DNA of 64,000 bases, taken from assembly GCA_963837805.1 (NCBI GenBank), contig CAWIOU010000033.1, positions 372,001 to 436,000 of the forward strand, given 5' to 3'. Both the position numbers and the translations under genes were made by a program. Below the pieces are notes generated by a model. It saw only the letters and a list, made by a program, of their open reading frames with translations, made no database searches and was not told the origin of the DNA. The stretch is from Bog-756 sp963837805. GTDB lineage: Bacteria; Actinomycetota; Acidimicrobiia; Acidimicrobiales; RAAP-2. Every line of letters begins with the position of its first letter. Position 1 is the stretch's first letter. Below are positions 42,762 to 53,410 of the stretch, in pieces.

Positions 42762-43190
42762 GGTCCGGAGCTCGGGCGGCGGATCCTTTGCTCAACGGAC
42801 TCAGCACCACTGACTGTAGTTGCCTCAGACTGCCATCCGATCAACTCATGCCCCGCAGTGCGGGCATATTCGGCGATCAGGCAGAGGAGGTACGTTGCCA
42901 GGTGGGGCATGGGCTTAAATTTAAGCTTTCTTTCAGCGAAGGTCAGCACCGTTTCGTTCGCTGAATGGTCCGACCAGCAGAGGCGGGCACGCCGATCCGG
43001 CATTGGAATCGGATCGACGCACCACATCGGCCCGGAGATTGGGCGGCGGAGCCCATAACTCAACAGGTCTGGTGCTCGAGAATGTACACCTCTACTCTCG
43101 GTGTGGAACCGTCGTCGATCCGACACTGGGATCAGACCGACGTATCACATTGGCCTGGAGATTGAGCGGCGGAGCCCACGACACTCGACC
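42762..43190. repeat. tandem imperfect repeat array, three units
   Basis: Units at 42762-42808 (partial), 42994-43067 and 43117-43190. The two long units share GATCCGRCAYTGGRATCRGA, then CGACGYAYCACATYGGCC and GGAGATTGRGCGGCGGAGCC, starting 123 bp apart. A related segment GACCAGYARAGGCGRGCRCG before the first long unit recurs at about 35974. The minus strand over the first unit reads RRPISGPMWCVDPIPMPDRR, so the array may be duplicated pieces of a decayed gene. No supported gene lies in 42406-43292. Confidence 0.5.
42913..42926. other. AT-rich perfect palindrome
   Basis: GCTTAAATTTAAGC, a 14-bp perfect palindrome that stands out in very GC-rich surroundings; function unknown. Confidence 0.3.
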
Positions 43191-43292
43191 AAGCCCCAAG
43201 CGATTCAAAGTTGCAACGCCAACAAATTGCTCCTAGCCCTAGGAAGAAGCACCGTGGGACAATTGAGGTATTGCCATATAGGGAAGTGCCGT

Positions 43293-43601
43293 ATGACCAA
43301 CTTGGACGTAACCATCGTCGGTAGTGACGGAGAATCGCACCCGATTGCTCGGGAGGTGCATCGTCAGATCCGGGAAGCCATCGATCGGTCAGAAATGTCT
43401 CTTCGTTGGTTGGGCGAAGGTGAAAATGAAAAGACGGTCGCTGAGCTGATCTATGCGGAAGGGCTTTTGGTTAGAGAAATTGGGCAGCAGGTGGTGGGCG
43501 TGGCGTACCAACTCGATAGCCTGGTGGCTCTTGTGCAGACTTTGGCTGCCGGCCGGGAAGTCAGCCAGGCGGAACCTTCGACAGGGCGGGATCGCAACTG
43601 A
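43293..43601 (+). CDS. hypothetical 102-aa protein
   Basis: MTNLDVTIVGSDGESHPIAR, then a helical region with EVHRQIREAIDRSEMSLRWL and AEGLLVREIGQQVVGVAYQL. Predicted soluble and mostly helical with an N-terminal strand. ATG 43293 has GGGAAG 7 bp upstream. The family is not recognised. Confidence 0.5.
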   Translation: MTNLDVTIVGSDGESHPIAREVHRQIREAIDRSEMSLRWLGEGENEKTVAELIYAEGLLVREIGQQVVGVAYQLDSLVALVQTLAAGREVSQAEPSTGRDRN

Positions 43602-43790
43602 GCCAAACGTGGCGTGCGTGCCATTGGTGGCACCCCGAGGTATCCCCCGGAGCCGGTGATCCAGGGACACGCCTAAGAACAGGATCGGTGGGTGTAGGGG
43701 ATAACCGGCGGCTCAGTTCAGCCTGATTCTGATCGAGCCACGGCGAACCCTGATCGCCTACTGTTAGCGGCCGGTGGCGGAAGGATCCCA

Positions 43791-46700
43791 ATGACGACCG
43801 AGAACGTAGCCATCCTGTTCACGGACATTGTCGGTTCGACGGAGCTATCCCAACGTCTGTCCCAGGATTTGGCCGACGAGGTTCGCCGGGGTCACTTCGC
43901 CATCCTCCGCCAGGCCATCACGGAATCGGGCGGGACCGAAGTTAAGAACTGGGTGATGGGCTAATGGTCGCTTTCGGATCAGCGTCTGCTGCTCTGGCCT
44001 GTGGAGTGGCTATGCAGCAACGTGTCGAGCATGAAAACCGTGGCGAGGAAGACGATGTGGTCTCCGCGTCGGACTCAGCGTGGGCGAGGTCAGTCGGGAA
44101 GATGACGACTACTTCGGTGACCCGGTGGTGGAGGCGGCCCGGCTGTGCGCCCAATGCGACAGCGGGCAGATCCTGGCGACGGAGGGCGTGAGTACGGGTG
44201 ATCGCCGGCCGCCGGAACCGCCACGAGTGCCGGCCCCTCGGGGCGAACTGGCCCTGAAAGGTCTCGCCCAACCGATCGAGGACAGTGGAGGTGCTGTGGG
44301 AGCCGGGGGAGGTTGCGGTAGGTTTGGTCCCCGTTGCCGAGCCGGTTGGCGGGTGCGGCGAGCGATGTGCAACCGGGGACACCGGCCACGGGCGGCGGGC
44401 TCGCGGTGTTACACGAAGCGCGGCAAGCGGGCGCACTCGACCAAACGTTGCCAGGTGGTCTCCGTGGCGGGTGAGGCCGGACTGGGGCAAGACCGCCTTG
44501 GTGGCGCAGGTTGCTCAAACAGCACGCACGTCGACGGTTCGATCGTGCTGTTCGGACACGCCGACGAGGATCTTCAAGATCGCCTTATCAGCCATGGATC
44601 GAGGCGGTCGAGATATAACCTCCTCCGTGATGGCGATCCTGAGTTGGTCGGCGGGTTGGCGATCTGCGCAGCGCTTCGGCGGTTGGCACGGCTGGTACCC
44701 GAGGGTCGGGCTCCGATGCCGACCGGGTGGCCGATCCCGGAGACGGAGCGGTTGTTGCTGTTGGAGGGCGCTACGGAGCTGCTGGTCGCCGCGATCACTG
44801 AACACTGTCCACTTCCTCGTGGTGTTGGATGACCTGCACTGGACTGACACGGCGAGCTTGCAACTGTTACGACATGTGATCGCATCGACGACGCCCATGG
44901 ACGTCACCATCGCCTGCACCTACCGCGACACCGACCTCACCCGTGGTGACCCCCTCACTAAGCTCCTGGCGGATCTGCACCGCGAAGCCAACGTCACTCG
45001 GATCGCACTCCGGGGGCTGGAAGACGTGGAGGGTGGGTCGACCTGATGGCGGCTGCGGCGGGCCACAAGCTCGACGACCGGGGGATCGGGCTCGCCCACG
45101 CGTTGCGGCGTGAAACCGACGGGAATCCCTTCTTCACGGCTGAGCTGTTGCGCCACCTCGGTGAGACGGGGGGGATCGTCCACGGCGATGACGGCCGCTG
45201 GACCGTCAGCCAGTGAGTTGGACGAGGTCGGCCTCCCGTCAAGCGTGCGTGATGTAGTGGGACGTCGGGTTCAGCGCCTCACGACGAATCGCTCGCGTCC
45301 TGTGCCTGGCAGCGGTGATCGGCCGCGAGTTTGACCTCAGCTTGCTTTCCGCGGTTGGCCGAGGTCGAAGACGATGCGCTGTTGGACATCATGGATGCCA
45401 CGGGGTTGCCGCAGCGGTCCTGGTCGAGAGCGACGTTGCCGATCGGTACCGGTTCGGGGCACGCTTTGATCCAACACAGCCTCTATGACGAACTCTCGCC
45501 TGCTCGCCGCGCCCGAGCCCACCAACGCATCGCCGGAGCACTCGAAGCTGTGGCATGAAAACCGAAGATGCGGCGGCGCTGGCTCAGCTCGCGCACCACT
45601 GGGTCGCGGCCACTCGGCCCGCTGACCTCGACAAGGCGCTGGTCTACATCCGACGCGCTGGCGACACGGCCCGCGACGCGCTCGCACCCGAGGACGCCAT
45701 ACGTTGGTATCAACAAGCACTCGACCTTGTCGCTCGCCAAACTCCACCCGATCAGCACCGACGCGCCGAGCTGTTCTCGGCGCTCGGTACCGTTCAACAC
45801 CATGCCGCACGACCCGACTTTCGAGCCACCCTCCGCCAAGCGGCCACACTCGCCCAACAACTTGACGATGTCGATGTCCTTGTTCAAGCAGCACTCGGCT
45901 TCGACGCATGGGCCGGATCAGTAGTCGGTGACGACGACGCCAAACCGGTCATTCAGGCCGCTCTGGACCGCATCGGCACCGCCGCGACGGCAACCCGGGC
46001 CCGCCTCCTCGCGGATCTGGCCGCTGCGTACGATGGCTCCCCCGAGTGGAGGCCTCGCCGTGACCTCGAGCTCCAAGCACTCGACGCCGCTCGCCAAGCG
46101 GCCGACGAGACAACATTCGTCAAAGTGGTCTACAGCACCTTCGATCACCTGGGAACCCCCGATCGTCGCGATCAGCACTTGGCTGACCTCGCATCGGCTG
46201 TCGCTATCGCCGATCGGATCGGTGACCCGCTGCTTGAGCCCGCGCATCAGGTACTTGACGACATGGGCCAAGTATCAACAAGTCGATCCGGTGGGGGCCG
46301 ACGATGTCATCGCCGAGATGGAGAAGCTGACGGAGATGGTAGGCCTCGCTCAGCAGCGTTGGCGGTTCGCGCTCCTCGAGACGGGACGGCTGTTGCTCGC
46401 CGGGCACGCCGATGAAGCCGAGACGGCAAATGAACGGACGCTCGAGATCGGCAACGAGGGCATACCTGAGGCGCTTGGTGCCTTCGGGGGTGTCTTGTAT
46501 GCGGTACGGCAGCATCAAGGCCGTCTTGACGAGATTGCAGAACTCCTCATCGACGTCGCTCGCGACAACCCCTCCATCGCCGCGCTCCGCTCCGCCATCC
46601 CTAGCATGCTCGGCGAGCTCGGACGAATCGACAAAGCCCGCGATCGCCTATCCGTCGAAGCCGACACCGGCTTTGACTTTCCCTATGAAGGAACGTGGAT

Positions 46701-47109
46701 GGCAGCAATGTGCAACCTAACCGACGCCGCCGCGACCACCGGACACCTGGCTGCAGCCAATGCCCTCGTCGAGCGCCTAGCGCCCTTTGCCGGCCATGTC
46801 ATCGCTCCCTCGGGGGTATTGGTGCAGGGTGCCGCCGCCCGACCCCTCGCCCGCGCCGCTACCGTCCTCGGCGATTACGATCAAGCCGAACAGTGGTTCG
46901 GGTCCGCGCACGACATCCACAACCGACTGCGAGCCCCGTACTGGGCCGCGCTCGGCCAACTCGACCATGCAGACCTCTGTCTCGCTCGCCGCGCCGGAGG
47001 TGATCTCGATCGGGCCCGGGACCTCATCAGCACCGCCGCAGCGACCGCAACCGAATACGGGTGCGCCGGGCTCACCAAACGAGCCGAAGCAGTCCTCACC
47101 AAGCTCTGA
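43791..47109 (+). pseudogene. degenerate adenylate cyclase-ATPase-TPR regulator
   Basis: Starts from ATG 43791 with a class III cyclase domain (NVAILFTDIVGSTELSQRLS, the metal-binding Asp) but stops at 43962 after 57 codons. Later pieces in changing frames recover the cyclase end (DDDYFGDPVVEAARLCAQC), an ATPase module (GKTALVAQVAQTA; LVVLDDLHWTDTASLQLLRH; THIACTYRDTDLT-like strand) and, from 45555 to 47109 with one more frame change near 46265, a long TPR-like helical region (ALAPEDAIRWYQQALDLVAR; GDYDQAEQWFGSAHDIHNRL). I count at least six frame breaks, so a full product is impossible. The 393- and 286-codon open stretches could still give fragments. The layout is that of actinobacterial AAA/cyclase regulators of the MalT/LAL type without a visible HTH. 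Confidence 0.75.
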
Positions 47110-47377
47110 ATCCGACAGGGACCCTGGGCTCGCCCCCTTGGGGCAACACGTGGACGTGAGCAGAACGTGCCCCACAACCACCGTCGAACACGGCCTTACG
47201 GGGTATCACGGAGGTGCCGTTCATGGGCGGTTAGCTGACCGCGAGCACGGGTCGCTTCCGAACGTAGATAACACGACCCTCAGCCGGTGGTATGGGGCAC
47301 CCCATCGAATCGTGAGGTTTTCTGCGTCGTCATAGCGGCGGCCACAAGAGATTCGGAAAGGCCTATCCTGACTTACC

Positions 47378-47596
47378 GTGAGAGTCAGGCACAGGTGTCA
47401 CCACAGGAAGGTGAAGTGCAAAGCCTGCGGAACCACCTGGAAGGCGAGATTCATGTGGGGAAAGCCAACCCGTATTAGTCGCTTCAAGCCGCAACCAGAC
47501 GGCACCGAGCTGGTGCGGGACTACTCGGATGAATGTCCTGAATGTGCGCAGCGCTGGATAGGCCGATGGAGCATTGTCGACCAAGTGCGGCCTTAG
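47378..47596 (+). CDS. small zinc-ribbon-like protein
   Basis: 72 aa from GTG 47378. Two Cys pairs, CKACG and CPECA, 35 residues apart, form a likely zinc ribbon; the rest is basic (VRHRCHHRKVKCKACGTTWK), so nucleic acid binding is possible. It lies between the broken cyclase gene and IS110 copy 2. No family recognised. Confidence 0.5.
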   Translation: MRVRHRCHHRKVKCKACGTTWKARFMWGKPTRISRFKPQPDGTELVRDYSDECPECAQRWIGRWSIVDQVRP

Positions 47597-47837
47597 AAGT
47601 AGCTGCTGGAGCGTCCCACTGTTCCGGTGACGCTCCTATCAATGTCAAGCCCTTCTTGGGGCTCCGGGGTAAAGACAGCGGACACAACAATGATGAGCCA
47701 CTCGATGGTGAGGGCATGCTCTTACGAAGTCACGCGTCTTCGTGAAAATGGTCCCGAGTCGTGGGTCGGCGGGTCACCGGCAAGTCAGTCCCGAGGGACG
47801 ACAGTTAGGGGGAGAGCCAGACCCACGACCCGGGGAT

Positions 47838-48880
47838 TCAGCCGCGAGGGAGGTAGCGATAGACCTCGCGGGCGATGTAGCGCTGCAGGATCCGGATGAC
47901 GTCCCGCTTGGTCCGTCCTTCCTTCACCCGGCGGTCGAAATAGGCGGTGGTCTCTGGGTCGTGGGCGATGCGGACCATGGCGATGCGCCACAGGGCGCTG
48001 TTGGCCTGACGATCGCCACCGTCGTGCCGGCGCAGATGCCCTGCGTTCTTTCCCGAGTCTGCCGGCACCGGGGACACCCCGCACAGGTGGGCCCAGGCGG
48101 CCTCGGAGTGGAGCCGTTCAGGGTTGTCACCGGCCGCCACCAACAGCGAAGCGGCGGTGTCGGGTCCGACGCCGAACAGGGCGAGCAGGTCGGGAGCCGT
48201 GGCCAGCAGTAGCGACTCGATCTTCTCGTCCAGTTCGGCGATCTCTCGATCGAGACTCTGGATGCGGTGGGCCAACGAAGACAGCGATGCCTTGGTGGCT
48301 GCGGTCACCGGATCAGACGATCTGGTGGACCGCAGCTTCGCTGCCTCGGCAACCAGGGCCGTGACCGATGAGGCCCTTCAGCCGGGAATGGAGCTGGTCA
48401 GGGGCGGTGATTCCCAGATGGCGCATCTGGACGATGGCCTTCACCCGGGCCTGTCGGGCCGAGCGCTTGGCCACCACCAGAACCCGGATGGCCTCGACGG
48501 GACCGTCCTTGGTCTTGCCCGGGCCGGAGGCCCGACCGCTGATGGCGGCCCGGGCGGCCTCGATCGCATCGAGGGGGTCGGACTTGCCCTGGTTGCGTCG
48601 GGACTGCCGGTTGGGTCGGTTGACTTCGACGACCTCGACGCCCTTCCGGCGCAGGAACCGGGAGAGCCCGACTCCATAGGAGCCGGTGCCCTCGACGCCG
48701 ACCTTGGTGACCTGGCCGAATCCTCGAGCCAGACCAACACGCTTTGTATCCGCCGGCGTCGGCATTGAACGACTCGGTGCCGACCAGCCGACCCAAGGGG
48801 TCGAGTGCTGCAGCAACGTGTTTATCCAGGTGGGTGTCGACACCGCCCGTGATGCCGGGAGCAGCTTCTACGATGGTCAT
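47838..48880 (-). pseudogene. IS110-family transposase with two frameshifts
   Basis: From ATG 48880 (MTIVEAAPGITGGVDTHLDK) the frame is good for about 50 codons, breaks near 48725, continues in another frame (VTKVGVEGTGSYGVGLSRFL; GKSDPLDAIEAARAAISGRA) to about 48375, and then changes again to VTAATKASLSSLAHRI onward, ending at 47838. Both shifts are single-base by comparison with copy 1. The protein was clearly homologous to 37540-38580 throughout. Inactive unless the shifts are sequencing errors. Confidence 0.8.
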
Positions 48881-48882
48881 GG

Positions 48883-49153
48883 CCATCCCTTCCTTCCTTA
48901 GCGGTTGAGGGGTGGCACGGCCGTCCTTGATCGGAGCGACGGGCGGTCCAGGTTGTTGAGCAAGCCGGACCAATCACCCAACCTCAGAGACGGGGCGTGC
49001 CGTTGTCAATGTGCCGCTGGAAGAGCTCGGCCGACGACGCCCGAGGACGCCTCATGACTGCAAGTCAGGCCGAATCTCCCAGTACTCCCGAAGCTATTGA
49101 GGACCAGCTGCGAAGCGGTGGACCCTAAGGCCATTGTCATTGTTAGGGGACAC
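48883..49153 (-). ncRNA. candidate IS110 bridge-RNA arm, copy 2
   Basis: The 270-bp arm upstream of the transposase start. Conserved blocks shared with copy 1 (GGTTGAGGGGTGGCACGGCC, ACGGGGCGTGCCG, CCAGTACTCCCGA, GCGGTGGACCCT) are separated by unalignable loops. This is the location of the bridge RNA in characterised IS110 elements; no direct evidence of transcription. Confidence 0.45.
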
Positions 49154-49344
49154 CGATCCGGGTACAGGCGCCGAACCCGATGCTCGCGCTAGCGGCAGCC
49201 CTGATGGACGTCCCCGAGCAGACCGAATCCATGGCCACTTGAAGCTAATCAGTTCCGATCATCGTCAGAGTGGGCCGAGCGCCGGACGAGAACTCGCTTC
49301 TGGACTCACACACCTTCATCCTCGTGTGAGTTTTCTTTCGACTC

Positions 49345-50538
49345 TCATCCGGGCGCTCGGCCCATTTCTTTTGACGAACCGCGCAGCTTCGTGACGGTAT
49401 TGCTTCCTTGGTTGATGACCCACATGTTCGCGGCCGTCGAAGACGAGACCGGCAGGTGCCACCAGTCCATCGCCACCAGTTCCGATCACCGTGTCGGTGG
49501 TGGGATCGATCTTTGACAGTGTGCTTGGGAAGTAGCTGTTCGTGACCCACACATCGGTACCGTCGAACGCCACACCATATGGGTGATTTCCCACGGTCAC
49601 CGTTGCTTGGACCGCTGCGGTGGTGGGATCGATCTTTGACACTGTGCCTGAGCCGTTGTTTGCGACCCAGAGATTGGCGCCGTCGACTGCGATTCCCGCT
49701 GGTTGAGTGCCGACCGTGATGGGAGAACCTATCACGCTCCTGTTGCCGGGTTGACCTCGGACACCGTTCCGTCACCCTGATTGGTGACCCAGAGGTCGGT
49801 CCCGTCGAAGGCGAGCCCGAAGGGATTGTTGCCGACCGTGGTGGTCCCGGCGATGCCCGTCGGGACAAATGGGTTGATCCGGCTCAGCGTGTCCGTTCCG
49901 AAGTTGGCAACCCAGACATTGGAGCCGTCGTAGGCTATGCCGATGGGTTCGGTGAACCCGCCGATGGTGTGCAATACGATGCCAGAGGTGGTGAACTCGG
50001 TGACCGAGTTCGACCCAAAATTGCAGACCCAGAGGTTTCTGCCGTCGAAGACGATTCCCCCTGGCTCGGATAGGCCGGTGACCGGTGTCGTCACAGCGCC
50101 GGTGGCGACGACGATCTTCGATATCGAGCCAGAACTGAAGTTTGCAACCCAGATGTTGGTGCCGTCGAATGCCCCAAGATCCGGCATGCTGCCGACGGCG
50201 TAGGTGGCGCTCCGGGCGGGGTCCTTCCACCACTGCATTTGGGCGATCTGTGCGCCCGACAGCTGCGGTGATCCTGGACCTTGTGGTCCAGCAGGCCCGG
50301 TCGGTCCCGTCGGTCCCGTCGGTCCGGTCGAGCTCCAGGAGATGATCTTCGAGGGAGCCTTGCACACCGACGTCGTGGGCTTCGTCGTCCCGACGTGACT
50401 GAGCGTTCCGGTCGATGCCAAACAGGCGTAGTCGGTGGTTGAGGTGGCCCCCGCAGTGATGGCTACACCACCGATGGCCAGCCCTGTCGCCGCCATGACG
50501 CCGACCAGCACCACTTTCAGTGATTTGCTGAGTTTCAT
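49345..50538 (-). pseudogene. secreted beta-propeller (NHL/YVTN-like) protein with collagen-like stretch, two frameshifts
   Basis: From ATG 50538 (GGAGGAG upstream): signal peptide LKVVLVGVMAATGLAIGGVA, then a short collagen-like run (GPTGPTGPTGPAGPQGPG), then at least six propeller repeats with the core FDGTxxWVxNxxxxTVSxI about every 40 residues. The frame breaks near 49735 (PATGA, stop) and continues one base away as VIGSPITVGTQPAGIAV, and again near 49420 to reach NMWVINQGSNTVTKLRG and stop at 49345. Corrected, about 400 aa. Such proteins are extracellular binding or scaffold proteins; the ligand is unknown. Confidence 0.7.
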
Positions 50539-50817
50539 TCGCCGCTCCTCCGTTGAGTCAACGGCTCGGGGCAACCGCCTCATCGCCGCCAACGATGAAT
50601 ATGGGTACCTTTACACGGTTCTTCGTCGGATGCCTGGAAAGACAACCCCGAGCGTGATTCACGACCCGTGTCGTGGTCGATGAGTCGGTGCGGCGCTCAG
50701 AGCGATCACCGTGTGATGGCATGGTGACACTGATTGCTGGTGCCGCCCTTTGGTGCTAGACCCCGAAATTAGGGGGGCGTGTGGGGCAGCACCCCTGGAG
50801 CGGAAGGTGCTGGTTTG

Positions 50818-50973
50818 ATGACAACGAGACGGAAGAAGTACCTCAGGACACTTTTGGCCGGAACAGTGCTGTTTGGCGGTGCCCTCACCGCCTCGCTGGT
50901 GGTGGGGGTGCTTCCCGCCTCGGCGTCGACGTTGACCGTGACCAACTGCATGGGCTCAACCATGTCAGGATGA
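50818..50973 (+). pseudogene. truncated secreted protein (signal peptide only)
   Basis: From ATG 50818: MTTRRKKYLRTLLAGTVLFG, a clear signal peptide ending near PASAS, followed by TLTVTNCMGSTMSG and a TGA. The TLTVTNC start is typical of secreted beta-helix or PMP-like proteins in actinobacteria. The body is missing and a transposase remnant begins immediately, so the gene was cut by an insertion or deletion. Confidence 0.65.
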
Positions 50974-51507
50974 TCTGCCCGGCAGCCGGACCGGGACCGC
51001 AGGCCCGCTGCAAGCTCAAGCCCAAGTCCGAAGGTGGTAGTGGCAAGGTCAAGACCCGCATCCCGGTCACCGATGTTCTGGCTGCCCATCCTCCGAAGGT
51101 CTGTACCCAGCAGTCGATCACCCTCCCTCCGGAAGAGGGGGCCAAATACGCCCAGGAGCTACCCCACCAAACCCCGGAGTGGCACGCCAGGTATGCCAAG
51201 CTGCGTAACTCCAACGAGGGCATGAACGGCTTCATCAAGGACGGGGCCCGAAGCGGTCGATGACCCCGAGCGACGCAGGATCCGGGGCGTCGCCGCCCAG
51301 AGTGTCCTGGTGGCCTTCCAACTGTTCGCCGCCAACATGCGCAAGATCGACGAGTTCCTTTCAAACAAGCAGGCCGAGGACAAGAAGGTCCGCAGGCTTC
51401 CGTCCCGCCGGCGTACTCGGTCCCTCCCAAGCTGGGCGCCACAGACTCCGACCACCGTGCCCGCCGGCGATGCCACCGATGATCCGGATCCGCCGCTGAC
51501 CGCCTGA
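50974..51507 (+). pseudogene. transposase remnant with frameshift
   Basis: One frame reads LPPEEGAKYAQELPHQTPEW and NSNEGMNGFIKDGARSG to a stop at 51263. The next frame continues DPERRRIRGVAAQSVLVAFQ, then LFAANMRKIDEFL, to 51507. This looks like the C-terminal end of a large DDE transposase (an RNRVEG-like segment followed by a hydrophobic helix); I cannot assign the family. It joins directly to the truncated secreted gene at about 50970. Confidence 0.55.
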
Positions 51508-51776
51508 CGTCTGCGGCTCTACAAATCGCCTGACCGGTGCCGCTGGAGCGCGCCCGATTGCGGTCGCAGGATGGTCGACCCGGTTGCCGATCGCACCATC
51601 GACAGCTCCGCGTTCCCGCACAGAGCCTGATCGACCGCCGATGCACCCGCTACCGCACATGTACGCCTTGACGTGCCGAGTTTTGTCGACGCGAACCCGC
51701 CAGTTTTGTCAGGACCCCTTGGTTGGTTGTTTGGTGGGCGGGGGGGTGTCCGGTTCCATGACTTACTCAGTGGACA

Positions 51777-53031
51777 CCATGTCCCAGGACATCGTGGACA
51801 CCTGCTCAGGTGGTGTCCATGGATCGTGCCCGTTATGCCGTTGATGCCGTGGTGGTCGAGGGCCGGTCCCTCCGATCGGTGGCCTCGTCGCTCGACATGT
51901 CGAAGTCCTGGGTAGGCAAACAGGTCTCCCGCTACCACTCCGGTGGCTACGAGGCCCTGGCCCTGTGCTCGACCGCACCCCATGGGCGACCCACCCAGAT
52001 CCCGGTGGAGCTCGAGAATGAGATCGTCACCATGCGCAAGCACCTGGACGAGGAGGGCCTCGACGCCGGTCCACTGACGATCCAGTACCACCTGAGACAG
52101 CGGCACGGGACGGCCCCGGGGCGCTCCACCATCCACCGGGCCCTCGTCCGGCGGGGCTTCGTCACCCCCCAGCCCCAGAAGCGGCCGCGGACCGCCTGGC
52201 AGCGCTTCGAAGCCGCGCTCCCCAACGAGACCTGGCAGGCCGACATGACCCACTGGTCCATCGATGACGGAACCGAGGAGGGGATGAAGGTCGAGATCCT
52301 CGACTTCGTCGACGACTACTCCCGGATGGTGGTGGCGGCCGTGGTGGTCCCGGTGGCCACGGCGGCCGACGTGGTGGCCGCTTTCTACAAAGGGGCCTCC
52401 ACCTGGGGGTTTCCGGCCTCCATGTTGACGGACAATGGCTGCATCTTCACCGCTCAGTTCCGCAACGGTCGCTGTGGCTTCGAGACCGAGCTGGCCACAT
52501 TGGGCATCCAGATCAAGCACGGCAAGCCCTACCATCCAGAGACCCAGGGAAAGATCGAGCGCTTCCACAGAACCTTGAAGCGATGGTTGCGCAAACGGGA
52601 CCGGGCTCTGTCCATCGCCGACCTCCAGGCCCAGGTCGACACCTTCGTCCGCTACTACAACGAGGAACGACCCCACTCGGCCCGGGGCATGATCCCGCCC
52701 CGTCGGGCCTACGAGGCCCTGACCAAGGCGGCGCCCGACCCGGAGAGGTACCCGATGACGCCGCACACCCGGGTGCGCCACGACAAGATCGACAAGACCG
52801 GGGTGTTCACCCTCCGCCACGGGACCAAGCTCCACCACATCGGAGTAGGACGAGGGCACAAGGGCCGACGGGTCATCGTGCTCGTCTGCGACCTCGATGT
52901 CCGGGTCCTGAGTGAGGATGGCGAACTACTCCGCCACCTCACCTTGGACCCGTCCAAGGACTATCAACCCATCGCCAGCAGGCCCTGATGGCCTACCCTC
53001 CATAGGTTCAACTGTCCATGTCTTGAGACAT
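51777..53031 (+). mobile_element. IS481-family insertion sequence
   Basis: Ends contain ATGTCCCAGGACAT (51777-51790) and ATGTCTTGAGACAT (53018-53031), both followed inward by GGACA, giving imperfect inverted repeats of about 20 bp. Element length is about 1255 bp, normal for IS481. No certain target duplication. The right end abuts repeat copy C at 53036. Confidence 0.7.
51819..52988 (+). CDS. IS481-family transposase
   Basis: 389 aa. N-terminal HTH (RSLRSVASSLDMSKSWVGKQ), then the rve DDE core: Asp in WQADMTHW, Asp in LTDNGCIF and Glu in GKIERFHRTLKRW. The ERPHSARGMIPPRRAYEA block follows and the C-terminal tail is beta-rich. It cuts and joins the element ends. The frame is intact, so the element is probably active or recent. 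ATG 51819 is chosen; GTG 51810 is in frame. Confidence 0.92.
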   Translation: MDRARYAVDAVVVEGRSLRSVASSLDMSKSWVGKQVSRYHSGGYEALALCSTAPHGRPTQIPVELENEIVTMRKHLDEEGLDAGPLTIQYHLRQRHGTAPGRSTIHRALVRRGFVTPQPQKRPRTAWQRFEAALPNETWQADMTHWSIDDGTEEGMKVEILDFVDDYSRMVVAAVVVPVATAADVVAAFYKGASTWGFPASMLTDNGCIFTAQFRNGRCGFETELATLGIQIKHGKPYHPETQGKIERFHRTLKRWLRKRDRALSIADLQAQVDTFVRYYNEERPHSARGMIPPRRAYEALTKAAPDPERYPMTPHTRVRHDKIDKTGVFTLRHGTKLHHIGVGRGHKGRRVIVLVCDLDVRVLSEDGELLRHLTLDPSKDYQPIASRP

Positions 53032-53035
53032 CACA

Positions 53036-53190
53036 TCGGTGGGCTACCGACATAACTCGATTGACCTGGGTCTGCGCATGAACCGTGGTGGGTATTTCCC
53101 ACGCTATCGGTCTCGATTTCCCACATTGTTGCTGACGCAACTAGCGGTGAATAGTCCCAGGTGATGGCGGCGGATGAGATTCTTGGCACC
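53036..53190. repeat. dispersed repeat, copy C
   Basis: Begins GGTGGGCTACCGACATAACT and ends near GAGATTCTTGGCACCCACTG. Aligns with copy B (31612-31771) along most of its length and with copy A (12188) at its start. The former reading frame has three stop codons here, so this copy is more decayed than B. Confidence 0.6.
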
Positions 53191-53410
53191 CACTGGCACT
53201 GTTTCCGCCCAGAACTGGGGCGTTGAACCACAGCCAACGGTACAGATTCTCCTCGGGATCCACCGAAGGAACCCTAGGACCAGAGGTTGCCCAATTCCCG
53301 CTCCTGCCCTATGACTCTTTGAGACTAAAACCTAAGGGCGCACAGGTGTAACTGAGATAGGCCCAAGTAAGGCCGTTGTGCCCTATCTTTCGGGCTCCGG
53401 TGCGCTCAAG

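Larger units (their letters stand above)
47629..49153 (-). mobile_element. IS110-family element, copy 2 (defective)
   Basis: About 1.5 kb with the same outer blocks as copy 1 (GACGCTCCTAT at one end, about TTGTTAGGGGACAC at the other). The transposase has two frameshifts but the 5' non-coding arm is uninterrupted, unlike copy 1. Confidence 0.75.

Noticed and set aside
51519..52859. 446-codon minus frame opposite the IS481 transposase
   Set aside because: Antisense shadow; no recognisable domain, while the plus frame has a full DDE core.
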